From: Nocardia asteroides | GTDB lineage: Bacteria > Actinomycetota > Actinomycetes > Mycobacteriales > Mycobacteriaceae | Assembly: GCF_021183625.1 (NCBI RefSeq) | Contig: NZ_CP089214.1 | Coordinates: 5,518,001 to 5,582,000, forward strand | Direction of reading: 5' to 3' | Length of the DNA: 64,000 nt | In this document: one piece after another, positions 1 to 7,236 of the stretch | Position numbering within the stretch: position 1 is the first letter of the stretch | How the letters are laid out: every line of letters begins with the position of its first letter | The notes under the pieces: model-generated | Databases searched by the model: none | What the model was told of the DNA's origin: nothing | Seen by the model: the letters and a program-made list of their open reading frames with translations, nothing else | Program-made: the position numbers and the translations under genes

Positions 1-2
1 TG

Positions 3-557
3 GCGAAGCGCCCGGTCGGCGCGCGGCGGCGGATCGTCTTCCGCTACCTCGCCGCGCCCACCGAGATCGTCGGCACCGACCGGGTCACCGGGCTCGAGCT
101 CGCCCGCACCGCGCTGGCCACCGGCGCCGACGGCCGGGTGGCCGCGGTGCCCACCGGCGAGGTCGAGCGGCTCGACGCCGGGCTGGTGCTCACCTCGGTC
201 GGGTACAAGGGTGTCGCGGTGCCGGGGCTGCCCTTCGACGAGGTGCGCGGGGTCGTGCCGAACGCGGCGGGCCGGGTGCTCTCCGAGCCGGGCGGGGCGC
301 CGGTCACCGGCAGCTACGTCACCGGCTGGATCAAACGCGGCCCGACCGGGTTCATCGGCACCAACAAGTCCTGCGCGCAGGAGACGGTGCGGCAGCTCGC
401 GGCGGACTTCAACGCCGGGCTGCTCGGCACCCCGCCGCGCGGCGCCGACGAGTTCGACCGGCTGGTCCGGCTGCGGGCGCCGCGGGTCCGGCCGGGCGGC
501 GCGGCGCTGCCCGCGACCAAGCGGTCGCGGTTCCGGAGCCTGCTCACGCAGGGCTGA
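3..557 (+). CDS. ferredoxin/NADP+ oxidoreductase, FprA-like (C-terminal part)
   Basis: Only the last 184 residues are in the window; the reading frame is open from the left edge, so the 5' end lies outside. The protein would pass electrons between NADPH and ferredoxin using FAD. What shows this is the C-terminal half of a glutathione-reductase-like fold: a strand-rich NADPH-domain remnant (VTGLELAR), a LTSVGYKG loop, then YVTGWIKRGPTGFIGTNKSC, the C-terminal FAD-contact segment seen in the FprA/adrenodoxin-reductase family. The tail (ATKRSRF) is basic. It ends about 140 bp before the 6C RNA on the same strand. Family assignment is firm; which ferredoxin it serves cannot be told. Confidence 0.85.
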   Translation, partial: AKRPVGARRRIVFRYLAAPTEIVGTDRVTGLELARTALATGADGRVAAVPTGEVERLDAGLVLTSVGYKGVAVPGLPFDEVRGVVPNAAGRVLSEPGGAPVTGSYVTGWIKRGPTGFIGTNKSCAQETVRQLAADFNAGLLGTPPRGADEFDRLVRLRAPRVRPGGAALPATKRSRFRSLLTQG

Positions 558-687
558 TCGGACGAGTTCCGCAATCCGGGGCGGGCAGCCTGCGCGATTC
601 AGCCGCGATCTACGGGCTATTTGCCGGTTTTGCTGGCCTGACATGTCGATTAGGTGACGAAAATCGCCAGATATCGCGCTCCGGGCG

Positions 688-693
688 TACGAT
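688..693 (+). promoter_or_regulatory. -10 box (TACGAT) of the 6C RNA
   Basis: TACGAT lies about 7 nt before the predicted RNA start near position 700. The -35 region is not recognisable. Inferred from position relative to the first conserved stem. Confidence 0.5.
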
Positions 694-699
694 CGGCAA

Positions 700-812
700 T
701 GGGTCAGCTACTCCCCCCAAGTGCTGTCCCGCATCGCGGCTCGAACCCCCCTGCGAGCCGCGCTTCGAGTAGGCGCCGCCGGACTTCCCCCAAGTCCGGC
801 GGCGCCACTTTC
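700..812 (+). ncRNA. 6C RNA (actinobacterial small RNA)
   Basis: This matches the actinobacterial 6C motif: two hairpins, each with a run of six C in the loop, followed by a terminator. Stem 1 is CAGC.ACT / AGTGCTG around CCCCCC at 713-718. Stem 2 is GCGGCTCG / CGAGCCGC (about 736-761) around AACCCCCCTG. A perfect 15-bp hairpin with a C5 loop closes the RNA at 772-806. The M. tuberculosis member is known as B11; its targets are thought to be G-rich ribosome-binding sites through the exposed C loops. Here it sits between an FprA-like gene and an Hsp70-like gene. The ends are estimates from the -10 box and the terminator. Confidence 0.85.
772..806 (+). terminator. terminator hairpin of 6C RNA
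   Basis: Perfect 15-bp stem GGCGCCGCCGGACTT / AAGTCCGGCGGCGCC with a five-C loop, followed by ACTTTCGT. There is no true U tract, which is usual for actinobacterial intrinsic terminators. Confidence 0.75.
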
Positions 813-1141
813 GTCTGTGGCTATCCATTGGTTACCGACTGGTTGGTCATCGTGGCTCGCTTCCTTCGCGGATGGGGTTCGCGCCCGTCCACTCTGATCG
901 CTGATCGTTAACCAGCTCCTGGCCGACACGCTCGAACAGTAAAGCGAGCCGACCGGTCTGAATACGCTCTCCGCTGGGGTTTTGGCTGATCGCACGAACC
1001 GGTCGGCCTAAAATGCGGTGTGTCATACCAATTCGGCATGTGTTCGGAGTCGGAACAGCTAACCTGTAGTCGCTGTGCGGAAGACGACCGCGGCCACACG
1101 GGTATCCGGTGTGCTGGACGTGGTCACGGTGCGTTGACGGG
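813..1141. other. intergenic region with a long-range inverted repeat
   Basis: No convincing gene. A 10-bp inverted repeat GCCGACCGGT (948-957) / ACCGGTCGGC (998-1007) with a 40-bp spacer lies here. TAACCT (1060-1065) and TGTAGT (1065-1070) are possible -10 boxes for the following Hsp70-like gene, neither strong. Confidence 0.4.
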
Positions 1142-3406
1142 ATGGCAATGACTACTGGCGTGGGTATCTGCATGGGCTCGGCGACCTCGGTGACGGCTTC
1201 CGTCACCGCTGGGCAACCGCAGCCCTCGGTGCGGGTACGGCCCACGACGGTCTCCTTCGACAGCCGCGGCACCGCCGGGATCGGCGCACCCGGCGTCGCC
1301 AGGGTCGGCGCGACCGCCGAGATCAGCGGTTCGGCAGCAAATTTCGCGGATCTCACCGTCGACGGTGAGCCGCTGGTCGTCGGCGGGCGGCTGTGGACGC
1401 CGGCCGCGCTGGTCGCCGCCGTGGTGAGCGACCTGCTGCGCGCGGAGCCGCCGCGGGCCGGGGTGGTGCTCGCACACCCGGCGGTCTACGGCGCCGACGA
1501 GGTCGCCCGGCTGACGCAGGCGCTCGACCTCGCCGGGGCCGGGCACGTGCTGCCGGTTCCGGAGCCGGTCGCCGCGGCCGAATGGCTGGAGTGCGAGACA
1601 GGGCCGCTCACAGCGGGTTTCGTGCTCGTCTACGATCTCGGCGCCACCAGCCTCGACCTCGGCATCGTCCGGGTCGGCGCGGACTGGCCGGACCACCCAT
1701 TGGTCGGAACCCCCGTGCGCTCCCGCGATTTCGGCGGCGAGCCGCTCGGCGCGCTGATCGCCGAGCGGGCGTACCGGTGGCCCGGCGCGCCCGGCACCCG
1801 CGGACTCGACACCGAAGGGCTGCGCGCGGAACACATCCGGGCGAGCTTCCCGCTCGTCGTCGACTGCCTCGCGAGCAGCGGCATCGACCGATCCGAGTTC
1901 ACCGGCATCCTGGTGGTCGGCGGCGCCGCCCGGCCGCCCGAGGTCGCGCGCACCCTCGGTGAGCTCGGGCTGCCGGTACTCCGGGGCGCCGATCCCGGCC
2001 ACACCATCGCGCTCGGCGCCGCGCGGTTCGCGGCGCGCACCCTGGCGCCGCCTGCGCGGCGGGCCGAGCCCGTCGCGCACGTCGGGGTGCTGTCCAGCGC
2101 CGCACTGGTCTCCGCGCTGGCCATGTCGGCCGCGACGGTGTTCGGCGGGCCGGCGCCGCAGTCCGCGCCCGGGCTCGATCGGTTCCCCGGAGTGGAGGGG
2201 CAGTTCGGGATGGGGCAGGGGATCGCGCGGGTTCCGGTCGCCGGGGCCGCGCCGGTGGCCGGCGGTCGGGCTGTGCCGTATGCGGGTGGCGGGGCGCCGA
2301 TCGCCTTCGGCGGGGCGGTGGCGGCGCCGGTTCGTGTGTACGGGCCGCCGCTCACGCCGGTCTCCCGTTCCGGGAGGGGCGGGGACGGGGCGCCGCGGAC
2401 GGTGCCGAGCGGCGGTGCCTGTGCGAACCCGGCTCGCTTCACGAATTCGCTGCTCTTTCTGGAGCGCTTCGGGTTCGGCTTGAACGGGCGGGGTGGGATC
2501 GGGCCGGAGCTGGGCGTCGTCGGACTTTCGTCGGCCGGGGTGGTGCCGCCGGACGGCGGTGCGGGGTCCGGCGGTCCCGCCGGCGGGCAGGCACCGGCCG
2601 GGGTGAGCGCCGACGCGGCGGGGACGTCGGGAGCGAGTCCGGCCGGTGGTCCCGCGGGCGGTGGCGATAGCGCGTCCGACGGCTCGGGCAGCGGCGGTTC
2701 GCCCGGTGGCACCTCGGGTGGCGGCGACTCGGGCAGTGCTGATTCGGTCAGCGGCGCGGGCAGCGACGGCCCGAATGGCGCCGGCTCGGGCGGCGATGCA
2801 GGCAGTGACGGCTCCGACGGCGGTGCGGGCGACGGCTCCGATGGCGGTGCCTCGGGTAGCGGCGGCTCGGGTGGCGGTGCCACGGGCGGCGGTGCCACGG
2901 GCGGCGGCGATTCGGGGAGCGGCGGCTCGGGGAGCGGCGGCTCGGGTGGTGGCGGCTCGGGTGGTGGCGGCTCGGGTGGTGATGCCTCGGGTGGTGGTGC
3001 CTCGGGTGGTGGTGCCTCGGGTGGCGCCGGCACGGGTAGCAACTCGAACGGCGGGAACTCGAACGGCGGCCGCACGGGCGACGGCGGGTCCGACGGCGGG
3101 TCCGGCGGCAACGGCTCGGGGCGCGACGGCTCGAACGGCGATAGCCCCTCCGGCTCTGACAGCGCCGGACCGGGGAACGGCGGCTCCGCCAAGGCCGGCT
3201 CCGGGAACGGCGGCTCTGGCAAGGCTGGCTCCGGGAACGGCGGCTCCGGCAAGGCCGGCTCCGGAAACGGCGGCTCCGGAAAGGCCGGCTCCGGAAACGG
3301 CGGCTCCGGAAAGGGCGGCTCGGGAAAGGGCGGCGGAGGCGGCGGCTCCGGCGGCTCGAACTCCGGCGGCTCGGGCGGCTCGCGTGGGGGAGGCTCCGAC
3401 CGGTAA
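1142..3406 (+). CDS. Hsp70-like actin-fold ATPase with membrane segment and Gly/Ser-rich tail
   Basis: A 754-residue protein. The N-terminal 300 residues carry a degenerate Hsp70/actin ATPase: VYDLGATSLDLGIV is the phosphate-2 loop (compare DLGGGTFD in DnaK), VVGGAARPPEV the adenosine motif, and GHTIALGAARFAA the final helix. The substrate-binding domain of DnaK is absent. After it comes one hydrophobic stretch (SAALVSALAMSAATVFG), a Pro/Gly linker, then about 230 residues of almost pure Gly, Ser, Asn, Asp and Ala. ATG at 1142 was chosen over a more upstream ATG at 1109, whose N-terminus (Cys/Trp-rich) looks like leader sequence; ATG 1148 is also possible. It is probably a monocistronic cell-envelope-linked Hsp70 relative; function unknown. 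Confidence 0.8.
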   Translation: MAMTTGVGICMGSATSVTASVTAGQPQPSVRVRPTTVSFDSRGTAGIGAPGVARVGATAEISGSAANFADLTVDGEPLVVGGRLWTPAALVAAVVSDLLRAEPPRAGVVLAHPAVYGADEVARLTQALDLAGAGHVLPVPEPVAAAEWLECETGPLTAGFVLVYDLGATSLDLGIVRVGADWPDHPLVGTPVRSRDFGGEPLGALIAERAYRWPGAPGTRGLDTEGLRAEHIRASFPLVVDCLASSGIDRSEFTGILVVGGAARPPEVARTLGELGLPVLRGADPGHTIALGAARFAARTLAPPARRAEPVAHVGVLSSAALVSALAMSAATVFGGPAPQSAPGLDRFPGVEGQFGMGQGIARVPVAGAAPVAGGRAVPYAGGGAPIAFGGAVAAPVRVYGPPLTPVSRSGRGGDGAPRTVPSGGACANPARFTNSLLFLERFGFGLNGRGGIGPELGVVGLSSAGVVPPDGGAGSGGPAGGQAPAGVSADAAGTSGASPAGGPAGGGDSASDGSGSGGSPGGTSGGGDSGSADSVSGAGSDGPNGAGSGGDAGSDGSDGGAGDGSDGGASGSGGSGGGATGGGATGGGDSGSGGSGSGGSGGGGSGGGGSGGDASGGGASGGGASGGAGTGSNSNGGNSNGGRTGDGGSDGGSGGNGSGRDGSNGDSPSGSDSAGPGNGGSAKAGSGNGGSGKAGSGNGGSGKAGSGNGGSGKAGSGNGGSGKGGSGKGGGGGGSGGSNSGGSGGSRGGGSDR
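3173..3322 (+). repeat. five tandem 30-bp units inside the Hsp70-like gene
   Basis: Five in-frame units encode GNGGS(G/A)K(A/G)GS. Unit boundaries are 3173, 3203, 3233, 3263 and 3293. Synonymous changes (GGG to GGA, TCC to TCT) show that the units have drifted at DNA level but not at protein level. Confidence 0.85.
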
Positions 3407-3417
3407 CAACCGGTCGG
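3396..3417 (+). terminator. hairpin overlapping the stop codon of the Hsp70-like gene
   Basis: CCGACCGGT-AACA-ACCGGTCGG is a perfect 9-bp stem with a 4-nt loop; the TAA stop (3404-3406) sits at the top. It is followed by a G run, not a U tract. The arms repeat the 9-mer of the inverted repeat upstream of the gene (949-957 and 998-1006). Confidence 0.5.
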
Positions 3418-3535
3418 GGGCCGCCGGACAACTCCGGCGGCCGAACCCCGGCCACCCGCGGCGCTCGTCCGAGGTGGGTCCGGTCCAGAACCGGATCGTC
3501 GAGGGAAAACTCCGGGCGCGCCCGGGTGGCCGGGG

Positions 3536-3541
3536 CAGAAT
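3536..3541 (+). promoter_or_regulatory. -10 box (CAGAAT) of a leaderless promoter
   Basis: CAGAAT is followed by 6 nt and then GTG at 3548, so the transcript would begin at the start codon of the HAD phosphatase. Confidence 0.5.
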
Positions 3542-3547
3542 GAAGGG

Positions 3548-4345
3548 GTGGACGCTACGGGGGAAGAACCGCGCCTGATCGCGCTCGACGTCGACGGCAC
3601 CCTGCTGAAGTCCGGCTCGCCGGTGAGCCGCCGGGTGGTCGACGCCGTGCGCGCCGCCGTCGCCGCGGGCGCGCACGTGGTCGTGACCACCGGCCGCTCG
3701 ATGCTCTCCGTGGCGCCGGTCCTCGCCGAACTCGGCCTGCTGGAGGGCCACGCCCTCTGCTCCAACGGCGCCGTGCACCTCGACGTCGCCCGCGGCGAGG
3801 CACTGGCGGTCGCCGACTTCGACCCGCTGCCCGCCATCACCGCGCTGCGCGCGGGCGCGCCGGAGATGGTGCTGGCGGTGGAGAAGGTCGGGGTCGGCAT
3901 GTGGGTCACCGGCGACGGCCCGAGCGATTACCCGCTCGGCCACGTCCGGGTGGTCGACCACGCCCTGCTCGGCAGCGAGCACACGCCGCGGCTCAGCGGC
4001 TGGTGGCCCGGCGGCACCGACGAGCAGATGGCGGAGCTGCTGCGCGAATTCGACGTGCCGGGCACCGGCTGGATCCACGGCGACTTCGGCCCCTGGCTCA
4101 CCGTCTCCAGGCACGGTGTCTCCAAGGGCTGGGCGCTGGAGCAGCTCAGGCAGATCCTCGAGGTGCCGACGGAGGCGACCCTCGCCATCGGCGACCACCT
4201 CAACGACCGGGAGATGCTGGCCTGGGCCGGGCACTCGGTCGCCATGGCCAACGCCCCCGCCGAGATCAGGGCGGCCGCCGACGAGGTGACCGCCGACGTG
4301 CTCGAGGACGGCGTCGCGCTCGTCCTCGAGCGCTGGTTCCGCTGA
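3548..4345 (+). CDS. HAD-superfamily hydrolase, Cof/Cof2 type
   Basis: 265 residues, the usual size for Cof-type sugar-phosphate or flavin-mononucleotide phosphatases. Motif I is LDVDGTLL (both Asp, near residues 15 and 17), motif II the VTTGRS segment, motif III the Lys in SKGWAL, and motif IV IGDHLNDREML (Asp pair that holds Mg2+). The cap domain lies between motifs II and III, as in type IIB HADs. GTG start is supported by a -10 box 6 nt upstream. The substrate cannot be deduced. It is followed 3 bp later by a convergent VOC gene. Confidence 0.85.
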   Translation: MDATGEEPRLIALDVDGTLLKSGSPVSRRVVDAVRAAVAAGAHVVVTTGRSMLSVAPVLAELGLLEGHALCSNGAVHLDVARGEALAVADFDPLPAITALRAGAPEMVLAVEKVGVGMWVTGDGPSDYPLGHVRVVDHALLGSEHTPRLSGWWPGGTDEQMAELLREFDVPGTGWIHGDFGPWLTVSRHGVSKGWALEQLRQILEVPTEATLAIGDHLNDREMLAWAGHSVAMANAPAEIRAAADEVTADVLEDGVALVLERWFR

Positions 4346-4348
4346 GCC

Positions 4349-4759
4349 CTACGCGGGCCCGGTCCTGGCCAGGATCTCCGCGTAGTGCGGGTTGCTCATC
4401 AGCCCGAGCACGTTGCCGAACGGGTCGACCACCGACGCGGTGACGAAGCCGGTGCCCTCGCCGCGCGGGGTCATCGGGTCGTAGAGCGTGGCGCCGAGCT
4501 CCAGCACCCGGTTCAGCGTCGCCTCGAGGTCGGTGACGGCCCAGTTGGCGATGGCGCCGCCCGGCGCGTTGTGCGCTCCGGCCGGTGCGTACGCGCGGTT
4601 CACGATGCCGAACTCGGCCTGGTAGTCGCCGATCCGCCACTCGTAGTAGCCGCCGGCCACGGTGAAGTAGGGCGCGGTGCCCAGGAATTCGGTGTACCAG
4701 TCCTTGGCCGCCTCCAGGTCGTCGGCGTAGAAGGTGAGCGTCGCCAGTCCGCGCAGCAT
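4349..4759 (-). CDS. VOC (glyoxalase/bleomycin-resistance fold) protein
   Basis: 136 residues forming two beta-alpha-beta-beta-beta modules: MLRGLATLTFYADDLEAAKD ... EFLG at the N-terminus and VTDLEATLNRVLELGATLYD ... VDPFGNVLGLM in the second half. The DPFGN turn is typical of VOC-type dioxygenase and isomerase relatives. ATG at 4759 follows a clear GGAGAA ribosome site. It is divergent from a WYL regulator, and the shared 90-bp region carries two nested inverted repeats, so control by that regulator is likely. Substrate unknown. Confidence 0.85.
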   Translation of the reverse strand: MLRGLATLTFYADDLEAAKDWYTEFLGTAPYFTVAGGYYEWRIGDYQAEFGIVNRAYAPAGAHNAPGGAIANWAVTDLEATLNRVLELGATLYDPMTPRGEGTGFVTASVVDPFGNVLGLMSNPHYAEILARTGPA

Positions 4760-4791
4760 GTCGTTCTCCTCGGGTCGGGATTCGGTGTCGG

Positions 4792-4850
4792 TTCCCATCC
4801 TGCGCGGTGAAGTGCTCATCCTCTGCGCACTTTTCCGGGCAGGATGGGAA
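4792..4850. promoter_or_regulatory. nested operator dyads between the VOC and WYL genes
   Basis: Outer dyad: TTCCCATCCTGC (4792-4803) and GCAGGATGGGAA (4839-4850), perfect 12-bp arms. Inner dyad: AAGTGC (4810-4815) and GCACTT (4827-4832), 11 bp apart. The right outer arm contains CAGGAT (4840-4845), a -10 box 7 nt before the WYL start at 4853, so a protein bound there would block its own promoter. Confidence 0.6.
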
Positions 4851-4852
4851 CT

Positions 4853-5809
4853 ATGCGAGCGGACAGATTGGTGGCCGTGCTGCTGCTCATGCAGACGCGC
4901 GGCCGGGTGACGGCGGCCGAGATCGCCGCCGAACTGGAGATCTCGGTGGCCACCGCCCGGCGCGACCTGGAGGCGCTCGGCCGCGCCGGGGTGCCGGTGT
5001 ACCCGCAACCAGGGCGCAACGGCGGCTGGCAGCTGGTCGGCGGCGCCCGCACCGACCTGACGGGTCTCACCGCCGGAGAGGCGAGGGCGCTGTTCCTGCT
5101 GGCGGGCCCCGCCGCGGGCGGGGTCCCGGAGGGCCGCTCGGCGCTACGGAAGCTGGTCCGCGCCCTGCCCAAGACCTTCCGCGGCGACGCCGAGGCCGCC
5201 GCCGACTCGGTCGTGCTCGACCCAGCGGGCTGGGGCGCGCACGCCGCCGCCGCCCCGCCGCTCGTCGCCGCGGTCCAGGACGCGGTGATCCGCCGCGACC
5301 GGCTCCGCCTCGGCTACCTGCGCAGGGGCGAGCAGACCAGCCGCGTGGTCGACCCGTGGAGCCTGGTCGACAAGGACGGCATCTGGTACCTGATCGCGGG
5401 CACCGACCGCGGCCGCCGCACCTTCCGGCTGGACCGGGTGACTTCCGCCGAGCCCACCGGCGAGACCTTCGATCGCCCCGCCGATTTCGACCCGGCGGCG
5501 GCCTGGCGCGAGACGGTCGGCGCCATGGAGCTCCGCCGGGCCGCCGAGGGCGCCACCGTGCTCGTCGCCGCGCACCTGGTCCCGGTGCTGGAGCACCAGC
5601 AGGGCAGGCACTGCGCGGTCATCGGCCCGGACGGCGACGGCCGCGTGCGGGTGCGGGTCACCGCGCCGACCCCGCGGATGATCGCCCAGCAGCTGGCGGG
5701 CTGGGGCACCGAACTCGAGGTCGTCGAGCCGGAATCGGTGCGCGCCGAGCTCGCCCGGATCGGCGCCGAGCTGGTGGCCCGCTACCGCCGGACGGCCTCC
5801 AGCTCCTGA
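4853..5809 (+). CDS. WYL-domain transcription regulator (YafY/PafC type)
   Basis: 318 residues. The N-terminal winged helix-turn-helix is MRADRLVAVLLLMQTRG ... TAAEIAAELEISVATARRDL; the WYL domain follows around residues 140-240, with the diagnostic IWYLIAG, then a WCX-like C-terminal domain (RVTAPTPRMIAQQLAGWG). WYL proteins bind nucleotide-like ligands and regulate stress genes. ATG 4853 was preferred over ATG 4844 because CAGGAT lies 7 nt upstream, giving a leaderless mRNA, and because 4844 falls inside the operator arm. Likely autoregulates and controls the divergent VOC gene. Its 3' end overlaps the convergent SGNH hydrolase gene by 28 bp. Confidence 0.85.
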   Translation: MRADRLVAVLLLMQTRGRVTAAEIAAELEISVATARRDLEALGRAGVPVYPQPGRNGGWQLVGGARTDLTGLTAGEARALFLLAGPAAGGVPEGRSALRKLVRALPKTFRGDAEAAADSVVLDPAGWGAHAAAAPPLVAAVQDAVIRRDRLRLGYLRRGEQTSRVVDPWSLVDKDGIWYLIAGTDRGRRTFRLDRVTSAEPTGETFDRPADFDPAAAWRETVGAMELRRAAEGATVLVAAHLVPVLEHQQGRHCAVIGPDGDGRVRVRVTAPTPRMIAQQLAGWGTELEVVEPESVRAELARIGAELVARYRRTASSS

Positions 5810-6459
5810 GCCAGCCGCTGCACCACCGCCGAGGCCAGCGCGGCCTGCCCACCCATGGAGAAGTGGATGAGGTCGGCGCTCATCAGGTCCGGGCGCAGCC
5901 GGATCGGGTGCGGCCACAGCTCCAGCAGCACCGCGTCGTAGCGCGCCGCCACCGCGCGGATCACGTCGTTCAGCGCCGCCATCCGCTCGCGCATGCCGCG
6001 CATCGCCCGCATCTGCTCGCGGTCCCAGACATCGGTCAGGGTGAAGGTCGAGATTCGCGTTCCGCGCACCGCGAAGGCCGCGAAGAGCGCGTCCAGGTTG
6101 GCGTGCGTGGCCGTGAGATCCGGCTCCGGCACGAAGAGGTCGTTCCCGCCGCACACGATGTGCACCAGGTCGGGCTCGAAGGCCAGTGCGCGGCCGAGCT
6201 GTTCGGTGAGCACCTCCGCGCTGGTCGCGCCCTTGCGTCCGGTGTTCAGGTAGGCCAGCTCCGGCCGCACGCGGCGCAGCGCGTCCGCCACCCGATCGGC
6301 CCAGCCCGCGTCCCGGTACCCGGGCGTGGAGTCGCCGATGCCCTGCGCGATGGAGTCCCCGACCACCGCGAAGCGGCGCCAGGGTGCGTCCGCGAGCAGC
6401 GCGGCCGCGGTCTGCACGGCGAGCAGGGCGGGGTCGTCGGCTTCGGTGAAGGTCTGCAT
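5782..6459 (-). CDS. SGNH/GDSL-family hydrolase
   Basis: 225 residues. The catalytic blocks are in order: block I VVGDSIAQG (nucleophile Ser near residue 35), the Gly of block II in NTGRKGATS, block III CGGNDLF (Asn), and block V SADLIHFS (Asp and His). No signal peptide, so probably a cytoplasmic esterase or lipase acting on an unknown ester. It starts divergently from a TetR gene whose operator lies between them (6488-6528), so it is the likely target of that repressor. Confidence 0.85.
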   Translation of the reverse strand: MQTFTEADDPALLAVQTAAALLADAPWRRFAVVGDSIAQGIGDSTPGYRDAGWADRVADALRRVRPELAYLNTGRKGATSAEVLTEQLGRALAFEPDLVHIVCGGNDLFVPEPDLTATHANLDALFAAFAVRGTRISTFTLTDVWDREQMRAMRGMRERMAALNDVIRAVAARYDAVLLELWPHPIRLRPDLMSADLIHFSMGGQAALASAVVQRLAQELEAVRR

Positions 6460-6487
6460 GGGGCTCCGTCCCGAGATCAGAAAACAA

Positions 6488-6528
6488 CACGAACGATCGT
6501 GCGCAAAATGACAGTACGATCGTTCGTG
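6488..6528. promoter_or_regulatory. TetR operator, 13-bp inverted repeat
   Basis: CACGAACGATCGT (6488-6500) and ACGATCGTTCGTG (6516-6528) are perfect inverted arms 15 bp apart; each also contains the small palindrome CGATCG. It lies between the SGNH hydrolase and TetR genes, a typical position for autoregulation. Confidence 0.7.
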
Positions 6529-6548
6529 CTTTCGGGCAAGGGGTGGCG

Positions 6549-6554
6549 CACAAT
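6549..6554 (+). promoter_or_regulatory. -10 box (CACAAT) of a leaderless promoter
   Basis: CACAAT is 6 nt before GTG 6561 and about 20 bp downstream of the TetR dyad. It decides the start of the TetR gene. Confidence 0.5.
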
Positions 6555-6560
6555 GGGTCC

Positions 6561-7169
6561 GTGAACTACGACCCGCCCGTCGAACCGGCGCCGCCCGCCG
6601 CCGACGGCAGGCGGGCCAAGGGCGACCGCGCCCGAGCCGCCATCGCGCACCGCGCGGCCGACATCGCCTCGGTGGAGGGGCTCACCGGGCTCAGCCTGGC
6701 CCGGGTCGCGGACGAGCTCGGGCTCAGCAAGAGCGGCGTCGCCACCCTGTTCGGCACCAAGGAGGCGCTGCAGCGGGCCGCCGTCGCCGCCGCCCGCGCG
6801 GTGTTCGTGGAGCACGTGGTCCGGCCCGCGCTGGTACACCCGCGCGGCGCAACGCGGCTGCGCGCCCTGGTCGACGCCTGGTTCGCCTTCATCACCGAGC
6901 CGGTGCTGCGCGGCGGTTGCTTCCGGGTAGCCACCCTGGCCGAGTTCGACAGCAGGCCGGGCCCGGTGCGCGATGCCGTCGCCGCCGACCACCACGACTG
7001 GCTCAGCTTCCTCGCCCGCCAGATCGGCCACGTCCACCCCGACGCCGAACCCGAGCTGCTCGCCTTCCAGGCGGATGCCCTGGTCGCCGCCGCCAACACC
7101 GCCAACCAGCTCGGCGACGCCGCGCGCGTCGCCGCCGCCCGCACCCTGGTGGACCGGCTCATCGGCTGA
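6561..7169 (+). CDS. TetR-family regulator
   Basis: 202 residues. The DNA-binding domain occupies residues 20-70: helix 1 RARAAIAHRAADIASVEG, then LSLARVADELGLSKSGVATLFGTKEAL, the standard TetR helix-turn-helix. The C-terminal ligand domain (CFRVATLAEFDSRPGPV ...) resembles the TetR_C group that ends in ANTANQLGD. GTG 6561 is preferred because a -10 box lies 6 nt upstream; GTG 6543 is the alternative. It probably represses itself and the divergent SGNH hydrolase. Confidence 0.85.
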   Translation: MNYDPPVEPAPPAADGRRAKGDRARAAIAHRAADIASVEGLTGLSLARVADELGLSKSGVATLFGTKEALQRAAVAAARAVFVEHVVRPALVHPRGATRLRALVDAWFAFITEPVLRGGCFRVATLAEFDSRPGPVRDAVAADHHDWLSFLARQIGHVHPDAEPELLAFQADALVAAANTANQLGDAARVAAARTLVDRLIG

Positions 7170-7236
7170 GCCGGACCGAGTCTGCCGAGCGGCGGGGCCG
7201 CTTCGCGACGGCGGCGCTGAACCTGCCCGGTGTACT

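Noticed and set aside
1124..4234. Minus-strand ORF of 1036 codons over the Hsp70-like and HAD genes
   Set aside because: Shadow of GC-rich coding DNA; Arg/Ala/Pro-rich with no domain, no ribosome site, and it runs antisense to two recognisable genes.
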